From positions 1-14,161 of the forward strand of contig MFZI01000070.1 in the NCBI GenBank assembly GCA_001789355.1: DNA of 14,161 bases, read 5' to 3'. Position 1 is the stretch's first letter, and each line of letters starts with the position of its first letter. Position numbers and translations under genes: made by a program. Under the pieces are notes generated by a model. It did not search any database and was not told the origin of the DNA. It worked only from the letters and a program-made list of their open reading frames with translations. Positions 12,818-14,161 of this stretch are shown piece after piece. This DNA comes from Candidatus Roizmanbacteria bacterium RIFCSPHIGHO2_01_FULL_39_8. GTDB lineage: Bacteria > Patescibacteriota > Microgenomatia > UBA1406 > GWC2-37-13.

Positions 12818-14161
12818 TCACTTTACCGTTACACTTTTGGCGAGGTTGCGGGGTTTATCAGGGTCAGTTCCCCTTCCGATTCCCAGATAATACCCCAAGA
12901 GTTGTCCTACAATCACATTCGGGAAAAAAGTCAACTTGCCGATATCGGGAGTTTTTACATGAATATCAAATTCGTGACTCTCAAAGGGTGCTACCCCAAT
13001 TATTTTTCCTCCGCGAGCCTTCAGTTCTGCCGCGCTTGAAAGTACCTCATTTCTTACTTCGTCATTCATAGCAAGTACAAAGCATGGAGTACCCTTTTGT
13101 ATGAGTGCTATCACCCCATGTTTCAGTTCACCTGAAGCAAATCCCTCCGAATGGATATAGCTGCTTTCCTTAATCTTCAGCGCGAACTCAAGACAGCCGG
13201 GATAGTTCAGGTATTTACCGATAAGATACATATCTTCATGGTCCATGAGGGATTTTGCGAGTTCTCTGACACGAGTAAGAAGATTTTGCGTCAGCCATGT
13301 TTCAAGCATTTTTCCCAAATGATCTAACTTGGTAATCGCTTTTTCCGGAACACCTTTAATATAATAAGCAAGTAAATATAATGTTGCAGTCTGTGCGGTG
13401 AAGGCTTTCGTCGAAAGGACAGCAATCTCAGGACCGGCACCGACCGGAAGTGTACAATCTGCCATCCGCTCAAGCGTTGAGCCACGTGCATTCACAACGG
13501 CAACAATATAAGCCCCCTGCTTTTTAGCCGCTCTTGCGGCTATCAGGGTATCTGCGGTTTCCCCACTTTGTGAAACAGCGATAAAGACAGTCTTTTCATT
13601 ACAGAATCGGGCAAAAGGAAGAAACTCATATGCTCCATATACTTCGGACTCTATTCCCAAATCGGAAAAAAAATATTTAGCTGCAAGTGTGCAGTAGGAG
13701 GCAGTTCCGCAGGCCGACATAATTATTTTGCAGCCTTCGTTTATTTTCGCGGCTATTTTTTGGAATTCCTGTTTATTGATTTGGCCGGTCTTCGGAAGGG
13801 TATTTTTTTGCTCGACAATTTCCTTAAGGAGGAAGTGGGGAAATCCTCCTTTTTCCGCGTCTTCCATCTTCCAGTCCAATGTTTGAATGTCAAGACTTTT
13901 TTCCCTTTCTGATTTGAGATCAAAGAGTGCCACCTTTTTTTTGTTCATAACCACCGCCTCGCCATCATTGAGAAAATGCACTTTGTTAGTTGATTTCAAG
14001 AAAGCGGGAACATCCGATCCTAAAAAATATTCTTTTGCACCTATTCCGACTACAAGCGGAGACCCGTTTCTACAGGCGATGATTGACTCTGTTTTGCTAT
14101 CGAGAACGACTATGGCATTAGATCCAACAAGCGACTTGAATGTTTCAAAAACTGCGTTTAC
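12818..14161 (-). CDS. glmS: Glucosamine-6-phosphate synthase (isomerising), 5' end missing
   Basis: Makes glucosamine-6-phosphate from fructose-6-phosphate and glutamine, the first step towards UDP-GlcNAc for peptidoglycan. The frame is open to the window edge; 447 of about 600 residues are visible. The visible part begins in the end of the N-terminal glutaminase domain (VVGIGAKEYFLGSDVPAFL). The linker and the first SIS domain follow, with SACGTASYC and SQSGETADT, the fructose-phosphate loop. The second SIS domain has the KESSYIHSEGFASGELKHG stretch, and the C-terminus PRNLAKSVTVK is the conserved tail, ending in Lys where Glu is common. The catalytic Cys1 and any upstream regulation, including a possible glmS ribozyme, lie outside the window. 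An internal TTG at 13999 is not a real start. It converges with the unknown gene at 12813, leaving 4 bp between the stops. Confidence 0.97.
   Translation of the reverse strand, partial: VNAVFETFKSLVGSNAIVVLDSKTESIIACRNGSPLVVGIGAKEYFLGSDVPAFLKSTNKVHFLNDGEAVVMNKKKVALFDLKSEREKSLDIQTLDWKMEDAEKGGFPHFLLKEIVEQKNTLPKTGQINKQEFQKIAAKINEGCKIIMSACGTASYCTLAAKYFFSDLGIESEVYGAYEFLPFARFCNEKTVFIAVSQSGETADTLIAARAAKKQGAYIVAVVNARGSTLERMADCTLPVGAGPEIAVLSTKAFTAQTATLYLLAYYIKGVPEKAITKLDHLGKMLETWLTQNLLTRVRELAKSLMDHEDMYLIGKYLNYPGCLEFALKIKESSYIHSEGFASGELKHGVIALIQKGTPCFVLAMNDEVRNEVLSSAAELKARGGKIIGVAPFESHEFDIHVKTPDIGKLTFFPNVIVGQLLGYYLGIGRGTDPDKPRNLAKSVTVK

Noticed and set aside
13997..13999. TTG as the start of a short glmS, lacking the glutaminase domain
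   Set aside because: The frame continues upstream without a stop and encodes recognisable glutaminase-domain sequence to the window edge.
1..14161. Alternative genetic code (UGA as glycine)
   Set aside because: TGA ends lysX, greA, glmS and the Ig-like gene at the expected C-termini, and no in-frame TGA interrupts a gene.

Overview
The window looks like a chromosomal segment of a Candidate Phyla Radiation (Patescibacteria) bacterium, most like the Microgenomates-type lineages. This rests on the overall style: AT-leaning DNA, a compact layout, an alanyl-tRNA synthetase of only 614 residues, a membrane-anchored DsbA-like protein with a long linker, short secreted proteins of unknown function, and first genes that lack Shine-Dalgarno sequences. 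The lineage call is inference. TGA ends several genes at the expected family C-terminus (lysX, greA, glmS), so the UGA-to-glycine code of SR1/Gracilibacteria does not apply. I see no insertion sequence, CRISPR array or phage gene.

Layout. Positions 1-1836 (minus) carry lysW-lysX-lysY, part of the carrier-protein route to lysine (or ornithine/arginine); lysY runs off the left edge. The carrier LysW ends in Gln where the family has the Glu that carries the substrate, which is the most striking observation here. Divergent from it (1951-2601, plus) is a protein with a helix-turn-helix-like N-terminus and two ACT-like domains, a candidate amino-acid-sensing regulator. Then come greA (minus, with a structured leader), a tRNA-Glu(CTC) (plus), a membrane-anchored DsbA-like oxidoreductase (minus) and a short alaS (minus).

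From 6108 the plus strand carries nnrD (NAD(P)H-hydrate repair), a membrane-anchored Ig-like protein, a secreted protein of unknown function, secA, a nucleoside-deoxyribosyltransferase-like protein with a ribbon-helix-helix-like tail, and an unrecognised 375-residue protein. The plus-strand run converges with glmS (minus, cut by the right edge), whose 3' end is 4 bp away. No stretch above about 115 bp lacks a gene.

Regulation visible in the sequence: several first genes have a -10 hexamer 7-10 nt before the start codon and no Shine-Dalgarno sequence, so they are probably transcribed leaderless or nearly so. greA is the exception, with a predicted 55-nt leader that folds into a hairpin followed by a U-run. 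The lysWXY/ACT-regulator pair shares a 114-bp intergenic region with divergent promoters and a palindrome over the regulator's own -10.
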